From positions 1 to 64,000 of the forward strand of contig NZ_WIPH01000011.1 in NCBI RefSeq assembly GCF_009547075.1: a stretch of 64,000 bases of DNA. Direction: 5' to 3'. The notes under the pieces were generated by a model, which searched no databases, was not told the origin of the DNA, and saw nothing but the letters and a program-made list of their open reading frames with translations. Numbering within the stretch: position 1 is the stretch's first letter; the number at the start of each line of letters is the position of its first letter. Source of the DNA: Gluconobacter aidae. GTDB taxonomy: Bacteria; Pseudomonadota; Alphaproteobacteria; Acetobacterales; Acetobacteraceae. The position numbers were made by a program, and so were the translations under genes. Shown one piece after another: positions 17,284 through 26,231 of the stretch.

Positions 17284-18051
17284 ATGCCGCATTCATGGCT
17301 TTATACGCTTTCAGGACTGCTGGTTGGTTTTCTGGTGGGAATGACCGGTGTGGGCGGCGGTTCCCTGATGACACCGCTGCTGATCCTGCTTTTTGGCGTC
17401 AAACCTCAGTTAGCTGTGGGGACGGATCTTCTTTATGCCGCCATCACCAAGATCTTCGGCACGCTTCTTAATCGTCATCATGATGTTGTACGATGGAGAA
17501 TCGTTTTTATTCAGATGGCCGGCAGCCTCCCCGCAGGATTCCTGTGCCTGATTTTTCTGCGTCACTTCGGTCCGAGTCCGTTTGTCTCAAAGCTGATTAC
17601 CGAAGTGCTGGGCGTGGCGCTCCTGCTGACGGTTCCCGCCATCCTGTTCAAGCCATGGTTGCAGGCATGGTCCGTCGCTGCGGGGACACTCCGCCCACGG
17701 ACGGTCGATGCGCTGACGGTTTTTCTGGGTGTCGTACTGGGCACGCTGGTGACGCTCTCGTCGGTGGGGGCAGGGGCCATCGGAATGGCGGCGCTGACGG
17801 TGCTTTATCCACGGGTGAGTACGAGGGAACTCGTGGCGACGGATATCGCTCATGCTGTTCCGCTGGCGCTTCTGGCCGGTGGCGGGCACTGGCTTCAGGG
17901 CGCGGTTGATACCGTTGTGCTGGTGGAGCTGCTCACGGGGTCTATTCCGGGCATTCTGCTTGGGACGCTGCTGGCGGGACGTCTGCCGGAGGATGCACAG
18001 AGATGGTTTGTGGGCATCCTCCTGGCGATCATCGGTCTGAGAATGATCTGA
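17284..18051 (+). CDS. TauE/SafE-family membrane permease (sulfite/organosulfonate exporter-like)
   Basis: 255-aa integral membrane protein with about seven to eight hydrophobic helices. The N-terminal repeat GLLVGFLVGMTGVGGGSLMTPLLILLFGVKPQLAVGTDLLYAAITKI is the hallmark of the TauE/SafE (DUF81) family. A second, weaker copy occurs in GTLVTLSSVGAGAIGMAALT, fitting the family's two-fold repeat. Members export sulfite, sulfoacetate or related anions; the substrate here is unknown. The start ATG is 6 nt after AAGGG. The gene stands alone, after an AT-rich leader and before convergent lipoprotein genes. Confidence 0.85.
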   Translation: MPHSWLYTLSGLLVGFLVGMTGVGGGSLMTPLLILLFGVKPQLAVGTDLLYAAITKIFGTLLNRHHDVVRWRIVFIQMAGSLPAGFLCLIFLRHFGPSPFVSKLITEVLGVALLLTVPAILFKPWLQAWSVAAGTLRPRTVDALTVFLGVVLGTLVTLSSVGAGAIGMAALTVLYPRVSTRELVATDIAHAVPLALLAGGGHWLQGAVDTVVLVELLTGSIPGILLGTLLAGRLPEDAQRWFVGILLAIIGLRMI

Positions 18052-18076
18052 GACCGATGGTTTCAGACGTCAGGTC

Positions 18077-18544
18077 TCAGTAACCGTAACCGCCCTGATA
18101 GTTCTGGGCCGGCTGCTGCTGATAGCCACCCTGCTGGGAATATCCGCTGTTGGCCGGACACTGGCAGTTCGTGTTGGGCGGGCACTGGTACTGGGGCTGC
18201 ATGTACTGCCCCTGCTGCCGCTGATAGGCGCCTTGCTGGCCGTTGTAATAGCCCTGCTGCTGGCCGTTGACATAACCGCTCTGATAGCCAGGACGGTTGG
18301 GCGTGGTGATCGCGCCCGCGCCCGCGCCCAGAACGCCGCCCGCCAAAGCGCCGATGGCCGCGCCACGGCCACCGCCGGCGAGAGCGCCGATGGCCGCGCC
18401 GGCGCCACCACCCAGAAGGCCGCCTCCCAGTGCGCGCGAGCCTGGGTTATAATTCCCTTCACATCCCCCCAGAGCCATGATCGTGGTGAATGCTCCGACC
18501 AGCGCCGTACCGCGCAGGGCAGAATGGGAAAAAGCGGTCCTCAT
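18077..18544 (-). CDS. Glycine-zipper lipoprotein with Gln/Tyr-rich tail
   Basis: 155-aa lipoprotein. The signal peptide ends in a lipobox (MALGGC). Then comes a glycine-zipper segment (LGGGLLGGGAGAAIGALAGG and AAIGALAGGVLGAGAGA), which packs as membrane-associated helices in YMGG / Gly-zipper_Omp proteins. The last 80 residues are low-complexity Gln-Gly-Tyr with two CPPN/CQCPAN cysteine sites. Such proteins are often envelope-stress lipoproteins. It is next to a shorter paralogue (18593-18847) sharing the zipper and the ITTPNRP/ATTPNRP motif, so the pair arose by duplication. The plus strand of this stretch shows long open frames, but only by composition. Confidence 0.75.
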   Translation of the reverse strand: MRTAFSHSALRGTALVGAFTTIMALGGCEGNYNPGSRALGGGLLGGGAGAAIGALAGGGRGAAIGALAGGVLGAGAGAITTPNRPGYQSGYVNGQQQGYYNGQQGAYQRQQGQYMQPQYQCPPNTNCQCPANSGYSQQGGYQQQPAQNYQGGYGY

Positions 18545-18592
18545 AGTCCGAATCCTTGATCGTCTTTAACGGAAGAGAGCGCTGCTTATAGC

Positions 18593-18847
18593 TCAATATC
18601 CGTTGCGTGGGCGGTTGGGCGTTGTCGCTGCACCAACTGCCGCACCTGTGCCTGCTCCGGCAAGTGCCCCGATGGCCGCACCTGTGCCGCCGCCGGCCAG
18701 CGCGCCAATGGCCGCGCCGCCGGCACCGCCGATCAGGGCGCCCGATCCGGCGCGTGCGCCACTGTCATACGGGCTGCCACAGCCTGTAAGGGCCACACCG
18801 CAAAGCGCCAGAGCTGCCAGAAAGCGGGGTGTTGTGAAGGTTTTCAT
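18593..18847 (-). CDS. Short glycine-zipper lipoprotein, paralogue of the adjacent gene
   Basis: 84-aa lipoprotein: signal peptide with lipobox (VALTGC), then an almost pure glycine zipper (GGAGGAAIGALAGGGTGAAI and GALAGAGTGAAVGAATTPNRP), ending at once after the TTPNRP motif shared with the larger neighbour. It looks like the same protein without the Gln/Tyr tail. It is the first gene of the minus-strand pair, 48 bp before the second, and diverges from mreB. The function is unknown; a structural envelope role is the family guess. Confidence 0.75.
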   Translation of the reverse strand: MKTFTTPRFLAALALCGVALTGCGSPYDSGARAGSGALIGGAGGAAIGALAGGGTGAAIGALAGAGTGAAVGAATTPNRPRNGY

Positions 18848-20205
<1,358 letters not shown>

Positions 20206-20223
20206 GGACTTGGCTGACGCCGG

Positions 20224-21153
20224 ATGTTATCCATCCATGCCCGGCAGGTGCTTGCAAAGGCGGTCCTGCCTCTCCTGATTCTGCTGGCGGTCGGGCTTGT
20301 CCTTCTCGGACTGGTTCGTCGTCCTGCCGTTGACGGGGTGCGTCTGATGGCGACGGATTTCATGGCACCGGCCTATCATGGACTGGTCTGGCCGCAGGAG
20401 CGGGTAAAAGTCTGGTTGACGGATCTGCGCGGCGCAACGGATCTGGCGAGGGAAAATGCCCGTCTGCGGGACGAAAACCGTGCCCTGCGGCACTGGTATG
20501 ATGTTGCCGTGGCGCTCGCGGCGGAAAATGGCCGCCTCAAGAAAAGTCTGCACTGGATCCCCGAGACGGTGCCCCAGTATGTGACCGGTCGGGTGACGCG
20601 CGACGATGGCGGCCCCTATTCCCGCGCCGTTCTGCTGGACGTGGGCAGCGGGCATGATGTCCGGGTCGGGGATGTCGCGCTGGATGCCGCGGGGTTGCTG
20701 GGGCGTGTCACGGAGGTCGGGCCCCATACGGTCCGCGTCCTGATGATCAATGACGACGCGAGCCGCATTCCCGTTACGCTCGGAAGCTCGCATGGCGATG
20801 CGATCATGGCCGGGGATGATACGGCATCGCCGCGCCTGATTTTCTATCCGCAGGACCATCATCCTGTTGAAGGCGAGCGCGTGGAAACCCGCGGCCAGAG
20901 CACGATGCCGGCGGGGCTGCCTGTGGGCACGGTCCATTACAGTGCGCCCAACCGGCCGGTTGTGGTGCCGGATGCGGATCTGGACCGGCTGGATATCGTC
21001 CGCGTGTTCGATTACGGCGATGACGATTCGCAAGCCCCGGATGCCCCCGGACGCGTGCGCGTGAAGAAGCAGCCCCAGAACCCTCTGACTGGTCCCCTGC
21101 CGTTCTCATGGCTGCCCAGCCTGTCGGACATGTCGGGACGGGGAGGGCAGTAA
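20224..21153 (+). CDS. mreC: Rod-shape determining protein MreC
   Basis: 309-aa bitopic protein: short cytoplasmic N-terminus, one membrane helix (about 14-33), then a coiled coil rich in Glu/Asn/Arg (LARENARLRDENRALRHWYD) and a periplasmic beta-barrel domain (about 120-285) with VTRDDGGPYSRAVLLDVG and the PAGLPVGTVH signature. It activates PBP2 (product of mrdA, 0.6 kb downstream) and links it to MreB. The C-terminal 30 residues are basic and Pro-rich. The start is 18 bp after the mreB stop. Confidence 0.95.
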   Translation: MLSIHARQVLAKAVLPLLILLAVGLVLLGLVRRPAVDGVRLMATDFMAPAYHGLVWPQERVKVWLTDLRGATDLARENARLRDENRALRHWYDVAVALAAENGRLKKSLHWIPETVPQYVTGRVTRDDGGPYSRAVLLDVGSGHDVRVGDVALDAAGLLGRVTEVGPHTVRVLMINDDASRIPVTLGSSHGDAIMAGDDTASPRLIFYPQDHHPVEGERVETRGQSTMPAGLPVGTVHYSAPNRPVVVPDADLDRLDIVRVFDYGDDDSQAPDAPGRVRVKKQPQNPLTGPLPFSWLPSLSDMSGRGGQ

Positions 21154-21158
21154 GCGCC

Positions 21159-21725
21159 ATGGTCGCCGAAAACTCCACGCCGCATCTGCATTCCGCCGTC
21201 GAGCCGAAACAGACTTTCCGCCGTGCGCTCGACAGGGTGGCCCGAACGGCTATGCCCTCTCTGTTCATCGTGTTTTCCGCGATCCTGCTGTCCGCGCCGT
21301 TCGGGATCCCCGGACAGGCGCAGCTCCAGTTCGGGATCGCGATGTGTACGGTCTGGTTCTGGACCTTCAGCCGTCCGCGCTCCATGCCGGCGCTGGCCGT
21401 TTTCCTGTGCGGACTGGTGGTGGAGATCTTCAGCTTCGGGCCGCCGGGAACCGTGCTGCTGTCCCTGCTGGTGATCTACGGTGTGGCGCATCACTGGCGT
21501 TATGGCCTGTCGCGTCTGGGCTTCATCGCGGGCTGGCTGATCTTCAGTGTTTTTGCCGCCCTTGCCTCCTTTTTCCAGTGGGCGCTCGTATGCCTGCATG
21601 CCCTGGCGCTCCTTTCTCCTGTACCCGGCCTCTTTCAGGCAGCGCTGACAATCGGTATCTATCCCAGTCTGACCGCGCTGTTTGTCTGGGGACGTCGCAC
21701 ATTTGCCAATCCCGATCAGGCCTGA
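21159..21725 (+). CDS. mreD: Rod-shape determining protein MreD
   Basis: 188-aa membrane protein with about five hydrophobic helices in the MreD pattern (FIVFSAILLSAPFGIP, FFLCGLVVEIFSFGPPGT-like segment, FAALASFFQWALVCLHALAL). The start at ATG 21159 lies 5 bp after the mreC stop with GGAGG about 12 nt upstream. An earlier start at 21108 would overlap mreC by 46 bp and add a 17-residue hydrophilic extension, which seems less likely. It completes the MreBCD complex. Confidence 0.88.
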   Translation: MVAENSTPHLHSAVEPKQTFRRALDRVARTAMPSLFIVFSAILLSAPFGIPGQAQLQFGIAMCTVWFWTFSRPRSMPALAVFLCGLVVEIFSFGPPGTVLLSLLVIYGVAHHWRYGLSRLGFIAGWLIFSVFAALASFFQWALVCLHALALLSPVPGLFQAALTIGIYPSLTALFVWGRRTFANPDQA

Positions 21726-21740
21726 CAGCGTCTTTCGTGT

Positions 21741-21765
21741 TCCGCACGCCCTGTGCCCGTGCGGA
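21741..21765 (+). promoter_or_regulatory. Hairpin between mreD and mrdA
   Basis: TCCGCACG / CGTGCGGA pair perfectly over 8 bp around a 9-nt loop. Some T-rich sequence (TTTCTTTT) follows 7 bp later. It could attenuate transcription into mrdA-rodA or stabilise the upstream mRNA end; it is too weakly T-tracted to be called a terminator. Confidence 0.4.
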
Positions 21766-21803
21766 GAGCCGCTTTCTTTTCCGGATTCTGAATTCCTGCG
21801 CTG

Positions 21804-23807
21804 ATGTTTTTCCGAAACAACCCTTTCCGGCCGCGGATACGCCACAAGCACCAGGCTGAGCCCGTGCGATCGGGGCGTGGCGTCTTCACGCGCCGGGCGC
21901 TGCTGGTCATGGCGGTGCAGGCCGGGGTTCTGGGAGTGTTGGGGCGGAGGCTCTACACACTTCAGGTCGTGGACGGGGGGCATCTGCGCCAGCTTGCCGA
22001 GCGTAACCGGACCAGCAAACGCCTGCTCGCTCCGGCGCGAGGCACAATCCATGACCGTTTCGGTGTGGCGCTGGCAGATAACAAGGTGAGCTGGCGCGCG
22101 CTTCTGATGCCGGAAGAAACGACCGATATTCCGGCCGTCATCGAGCGTTTTTCCCAGATTGTACCGTTGGACGAGCATGACCGCGCGCGTATCGAGCGTG
22201 ATCTGCGCCACGTCCACAAATACGTCCCCGTCACGCTGCACGAATTCCTGTCCTGGGACGACATGGCGCGCATTGAACTCAATGCGCCCTCGCTGCCGGG
22301 CGTATTGGTCGATGTCGGATCGACGCGGCTTTATCCGTTCAAGGACCTGACGGCCCATATTGTGGGCTATGTCGCCCCTCCCAACGAAGAGGACGTGGCC
22401 CGGGACACGACGCTCTCGCTTCCGGGCATGCGCGTCGGACGTGCCGGGATCGAGCAGACGCAGGAGGCCGTGCTGCGCGGAGAGCCAGGCTCCGTTGAGA
22501 TGGAAGTCAACGCGGTCGGTCGTGTCATTGGCGAGATCGATCGCGTGGAAGGCCAGCAGGGCGAGGATGTCCGCCTGACGCTGGATTCCGTGCTCCAGCA
22601 GCAGGTGCTCAACCGCCTTGAAGATCGTGTGGCCAGTGCGGTGGTCATGGACTGCCGCAATGGCGAGGTGATGGCGATGGTCAGCACACCGTCCTTCGAT
22701 CCGTCGCTGTTTGACTCCGGTGTCAGCCACGCGCAGTGGAATGAATGGGCGAATGACCCGCGCACGCCGCTGGTGGACAAGGCCGTGTCCGGTCTTTATC
22801 CGCCCGGTTCGACCTTCAAGCCCGCCGTGGCCCTTGCAGCCCTGAAATCCGGTTCCGTTACGGCGCAGGACCGTTTCAACTGTCCGGGATATTACGATCT
22901 CGGCGGGGTGCGCTTTCATTGCTGGAACCGCTGGGGCCATGGCCTCATCAACATGCGCGAAGGTCTGAAATATTCCTGCGATGTCTATTTCTACGAAGTG
23001 GCCCGCCGCTGCGGCATGGACCCGATCCAGGCCGTGGGCAATGCGATGGGGCTGGGCGTCAAGCTGGGGATCGAACTGCCGCATGTCCGCTCCGGTGTCA
23101 TTCCTACGCCGGAATGGCGGCAGAAGCACGGTTTCCACTGGAACGGTGGCGACACGGTCAATGCCGGTATCGGGCAGGGCTTCGTGCAGGTCACGCCTCT
23201 GGAACTTGCGACCTATGCCTCCCGTATCGCATCGGGCCGAAACATTCAGCCGCATCTGAGGCGGCCGACCAGGGGCCAGCTTTCCGCCATGGCACCGGAC
23301 GAAACGGTGCCAAAGGTCGATCTGTCACCGGCATTTCTGGATGTCGTGCGCGGCGGTATGTTTGCGGTCGTCAACGAACCGCATGGCACCGCCCCCAAGG
23401 CACGTCTGGATCTGCCGGGCATCCAGATGGCCGGAAAGACAGGCTCGGCGCAGGTCCGGCGCGTGTCGCGGGCACTGCGTGAATCCGGGCATTTCAATTC
23501 CATGAGCCTGCCGTGGGAATACCGTCCCCATGCGCTGTTCATCTGCTTTGCGCCATACGATAACCCGAAATATGCCGTCGCGGTGGTGGTGGAACATGGC
23601 AATGCAGGCGCGGACGAAGCCGCTCCGCTCGCCAAACTCATTATGACCGATACCCTGCTGCGCGATCCGGCCAGCGACGTCCGGCCTGCCGCTCCACAAC
23701 CACCTGCGGAGACGCAAACGCCGTCCGTCCCTGTCGAAGCAAGCGCTTCCGCTCCCACGGATAGTCCCGTTGCAGACGATCAGTCGGAGCGGGGAGCGAC
23801 GCAATGA
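21804..23807 (+). CDS. mrdA: Penicillin-binding protein 2, elongasome transpeptidase
   Basis: 667-aa class B PBP that crosslinks peptidoglycan during lateral growth. It has a short basic N-terminus and a single membrane anchor (about 32-50). The PBP dimer domain (about 60-240) includes RGTIHDRFGVALADN. The transpeptidase domain shows the catalytic SxxK in YPPGSTFKPAVAL, the SxN-equivalent SCD in GLKYSCDVYFYE, and KTGSAQ as the KTG motif. A Pro/Ala-rich tail of about 45 residues follows. Its stop overlaps the rodA start (ATGA), so the transpeptidase and its glycosyltransferase partner are translationally coupled. Confidence 0.96.
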   Translation: MFFRNNPFRPRIRHKHQAEPVRSGRGVFTRRALLVMAVQAGVLGVLGRRLYTLQVVDGGHLRQLAERNRTSKRLLAPARGTIHDRFGVALADNKVSWRALLMPEETTDIPAVIERFSQIVPLDEHDRARIERDLRHVHKYVPVTLHEFLSWDDMARIELNAPSLPGVLVDVGSTRLYPFKDLTAHIVGYVAPPNEEDVARDTTLSLPGMRVGRAGIEQTQEAVLRGEPGSVEMEVNAVGRVIGEIDRVEGQQGEDVRLTLDSVLQQQVLNRLEDRVASAVVMDCRNGEVMAMVSTPSFDPSLFDSGVSHAQWNEWANDPRTPLVDKAVSGLYPPGSTFKPAVALAALKSGSVTAQDRFNCPGYYDLGGVRFHCWNRWGHGLINMREGLKYSCDVYFYEVARRCGMDPIQAVGNAMGLGVKLGIELPHVRSGVIPTPEWRQKHGFHWNGGDTVNAGIGQGFVQVTPLELATYASRIASGRNIQPHLRRPTRGQLSAMAPDETVPKVDLSPAFLDVVRGGMFAVVNEPHGTAPKARLDLPGIQMAGKTGSAQVRRVSRALRESGHFNSMSLPWEYRPHALFICFAPYDNPKYAVAVVVEHGNAGADEAAPLAKLIMTDTLLRDPASDVRPAAPQPPAETQTPSVPVEASASAPTDSPVADDQSERGATQ

Positions 23808-24991
23808 AACGCAACGGCCTGAACACGTTCGGCTTTCTCAAGTCCGACCGGCGGCTCCTGCGGGCCGAACCCGATTTCCGCCCGATGGCACGTCTGCTTC
23901 AGGTCAACTGGCTGTATGTCCTGCTGGTCTGTGTGCTGGCGGGTGTGGGCTATATCGCGCTCTATTCCGCGGGCGGTGGCTCGGCAAAGCCGTTTGCCGG
24001 GCCGCAGATGGTGCGGTTCGGCTTTGGGCTGGTGATGATGATCGCTGTTTCGCTCGTCAGTCCGCGTATTTTGCGCATGGCGTCGGTCCCGCTCTATCTG
24101 CTCTCGGTCACGCTCCTCGCCCTCGTGCTGCGGATGGGGCATGTGGGGAAGGGGGCTGAGCGCTGGATCAATCTGGCGGGCATGCAGTTCCAGCCTTCCG
24201 AATTCGCCAAGATCGGCCTCGTCCTGATGCTGGCGACCTGGTTTCATCGCATTGGCAACGAGCGGATGGGCAATCCGCTGCGCCTGATCCCGCCCGCGCT
24301 CCTGACATTGCTGCCGGTTCTGCTGGTGCTCAAGGAGCCCAACCTCGGAACGGCCACCATCATCGGCCTCATCGGAGCGACGATGTTCTTCGCGGCCGGG
24401 ATGCGGCTGTGGCAGATCGCGCTGCTCGTGGCGCCGCTGCCGTTCATGGGAAAGTTCATCTACAGCCATCTGCACGACTACCAGAAGGCCCGGATCGACA
24501 CCTTCCTGCACCCCGAACATGACCCGCTCGGTGCGGGCTACAACATCATCCAGTCCAAGATCGCGCTCGGATCAGGCGGTGTGTGGGGCGAGGGATACCT
24601 GCATGGCAGTCAGGGACAGCTGAATTTCCTGCCGGAAAAACAGACGGACTTCATCTTCACCATGATCGGGGAAGAATGGGGTTTTGTCGGCGGGATCGCC
24701 GTCATCACCCTGCTCGGAACGCTCGTCATGGGGGGGATGCTCATTGCGATCCGCAGCCGCAATCAGTTCGGGCGCCTGCTGGGTCTGGGCATTGCGATGG
24801 ATTTCTTCCTGTACTGCGCCGTGAACCTGTCGATGGTCATGGGGGCGATCCCGGTCGGGGGGGTGCCGCTGCCGCTGATTTCCTATGGTGGTTCGGCCAT
24901 GCTGACGATGATGTTCGGCTTCGGCCTGCTCATGTCCGCCTGGGTTCACCGAAACGAGCGTGATCCGGGTCAGGAAGACGATGAGGACTGA
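23804..24991 (+). CDS. rodA: Rod-shape SEDS glycosyltransferase RodA
   Basis: 395-aa polytopic SEDS protein, the peptidoglycan glycosyltransferase that works with PBP2. About ten membrane segments are visible. Family landmarks are GAERWINLAGMQFQPSEFAKIGLVL, KEPNLGTA, the large periplasmic loop with ARIDTFLHPEHDPLGAGYNIIQSKIALGSGG, and EWGFVGG near the C-terminal half (ISYGGSAMLTMMFGFGLLMS). The ATG sits in the mrdA stop. The gene ends 4 bp from the convergent dehydrogenase stop. Confidence 0.96.
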   Translation: MKRNGLNTFGFLKSDRRLLRAEPDFRPMARLLQVNWLYVLLVCVLAGVGYIALYSAGGGSAKPFAGPQMVRFGFGLVMMIAVSLVSPRILRMASVPLYLLSVTLLALVLRMGHVGKGAERWINLAGMQFQPSEFAKIGLVLMLATWFHRIGNERMGNPLRLIPPALLTLLPVLLVLKEPNLGTATIIGLIGATMFFAAGMRLWQIALLVAPLPFMGKFIYSHLHDYQKARIDTFLHPEHDPLGAGYNIIQSKIALGSGGVWGEGYLHGSQGQLNFLPEKQTDFIFTMIGEEWGFVGGIAVITLLGTLVMGGMLIAIRSRNQFGRLLGLGIAMDFFLYCAVNLSMVMGAIPVGGVPLPLISYGGSAMLTMMFGFGLLMSAWVHRNERDPGQEDDED

Positions 24992-24995
24992 TCTT

Positions 24996-26036
24996 TCAGA
25001 GTTCAAGAAGAACCTTGGACGAGCTTTTCCGGTCCAGAGAAGCGTCAAAAGCGGCTTTATACTGAGTGAGTGGAAAGCTGTGGGTGACGAGACCATCCGC
25101 AATCCACGGATTATCCGCCAGGATCTTGAGCGCCTCCGCGAACTCTTCATCGAAGCGGAATGTTCCCCGGTAGTCGATTTCCCGTGCAATAATCTGTCCC
25201 AGGGGGGCGGGCACATCCCCTGGTGGAAAAATCCCTACCTGCACAAGGATCCCGCCTTTGCGCGTACGCGCGATGGCTGTGGGAAGGGCAGGAATGACAC
25301 CTGTCGCTTCAAAGACGATGTCATATTCCGTGTCATGATTATCACGGGCCGTGTTGATGGTCGTGGTCGCACCCAGCTTGCGCGCAACATCCAGCGCAAA
25401 GTCCTGAAGATCGGTCGCGACGATTTCTGAAGCACCAGTCACTTTCAGTCCGGCGATGATCAGGGCGCCAATTGGGCCTGCGCCCTGGACCAGGATGCGT
25501 TTGTCTTTGACATCGCCAGCGCGGGTAATGGCATGCAGCGCCACGGAGAAAGGTTCGGCAAGGCTGGCGCGCTTGACGTCCAGACCCGCTGGCAGCGGAT
25601 AAAGCTGGGATGCTTCGACGACCATGTCCCGCCGAAAACCACCATTCGTATGGGGAAGAAACGCCGCGCTGCCAAAAAAGCGCATGTTCTGGCAGAGATG
25701 TTTCGCGCCGCGTTCGCACTCAGGGCAGTGTCCACAGGGCCGGGCGGGATGAATGGCAACCGCATCCCCAATTCGGAAGCGCGTTTCGTCCGGGCCAACA
25801 GCTTCCACGATTCCGGAAATCTCGTGGCCCAGAATCATCGGCTCACGCAAAACGGAAGCCCCCGCGCCGCCATGCAGGAAATAATGCATGTCTGATCCAC
25901 AGATGCCGCCCCAGGCGGGGCGCACCAGAACCTGTCCCGCTTTGAGCGGCGGGACGGAAACAGCCTCAAGCCGCAGATCGCCCTTTTCATGAATCACCAG
26001 AGCTTCAGTCGTCTGAGGAGTGGACATGCCGACCAT
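24996..26036 (-). CDS. Zinc-dependent medium-chain dehydrogenase, L-idonate 5-dehydrogenase type
   Basis: 346-aa MDR-family enzyme, best fitting L-idonate 5-dehydrogenase, which interconverts L-idonate and 5-keto-D-gluconate with NAD(P). Catalytic zinc ligands are in GICGSDMHYF and LGHEISG; the structural zinc site is CGHCPECERGAKHLC; the Rossmann fold has QGAGPIGALIIAG and then ATDLQDFAL, where an acidic residue after the second strand suggests NAD preference. The related sorbitol and threonine dehydrogenases are alternatives. Sugar-acid oxidoreductases are typical of Gluconobacter. A GAGG about 8 nt upstream supports the first ATG. No idonate regulator or transporter is next to it. Confidence 0.78.
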   Translation of the reverse strand: MVGMSTPQTTEALVIHEKGDLRLEAVSVPPLKAGQVLVRPAWGGICGSDMHYFLHGGAGASVLREPMILGHEISGIVEAVGPDETRFRIGDAVAIHPARPCGHCPECERGAKHLCQNMRFFGSAAFLPHTNGGFRRDMVVEASQLYPLPAGLDVKRASLAEPFSVALHAITRAGDVKDKRILVQGAGPIGALIIAGLKVTGASEIVATDLQDFALDVARKLGATTTINTARDNHDTEYDIVFEATGVIPALPTAIARTRKGGILVQVGIFPPGDVPAPLGQIIAREIDYRGTFRFDEEFAEALKILADNPWIADGLVTHSFPLTQYKAAFDASLDRKSSSKVLLEL

Positions 26037-26193
26037 GGCTGTGCCTCTTTCATCTGCGCAACGTAGGAAGAGATGTTCAGATATGAACCATCTTGTGCGC
26101 TAAAGGCAGTCACGTTTGGGAGACATGGAGGGCTGATTTGGAGAGTATCCGCATCCGGTCCGCTGGGGGACGCGCTCTATTCCATCGTGGGAA

Positions 26194-26221
26194 GCGTGGT
26201 GACGGACCCGGACCACCACGC
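26194..26221. promoter_or_regulatory. Hairpin between glyS and the idonate-type dehydrogenase gene
   Basis: GCGTGGTG and CACCACGC pair perfectly over 8 bp with a 12-nt loop, just after the glyS stop on the minus strand. No T-tract follows, so it may be an mRNA 3'-end stabiliser or a weak terminator. The rest of the 26037-26231 gap shows nothing else recognisable. Confidence 0.4.
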
Positions 26222-26231
26222 TCCCATCGTC

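Noticed and set aside
21012-23255. 747-codon minus-strand frame across mreC-mreD-mrdA
   Set aside because: Antisense to three recognised genes and of shadow composition.
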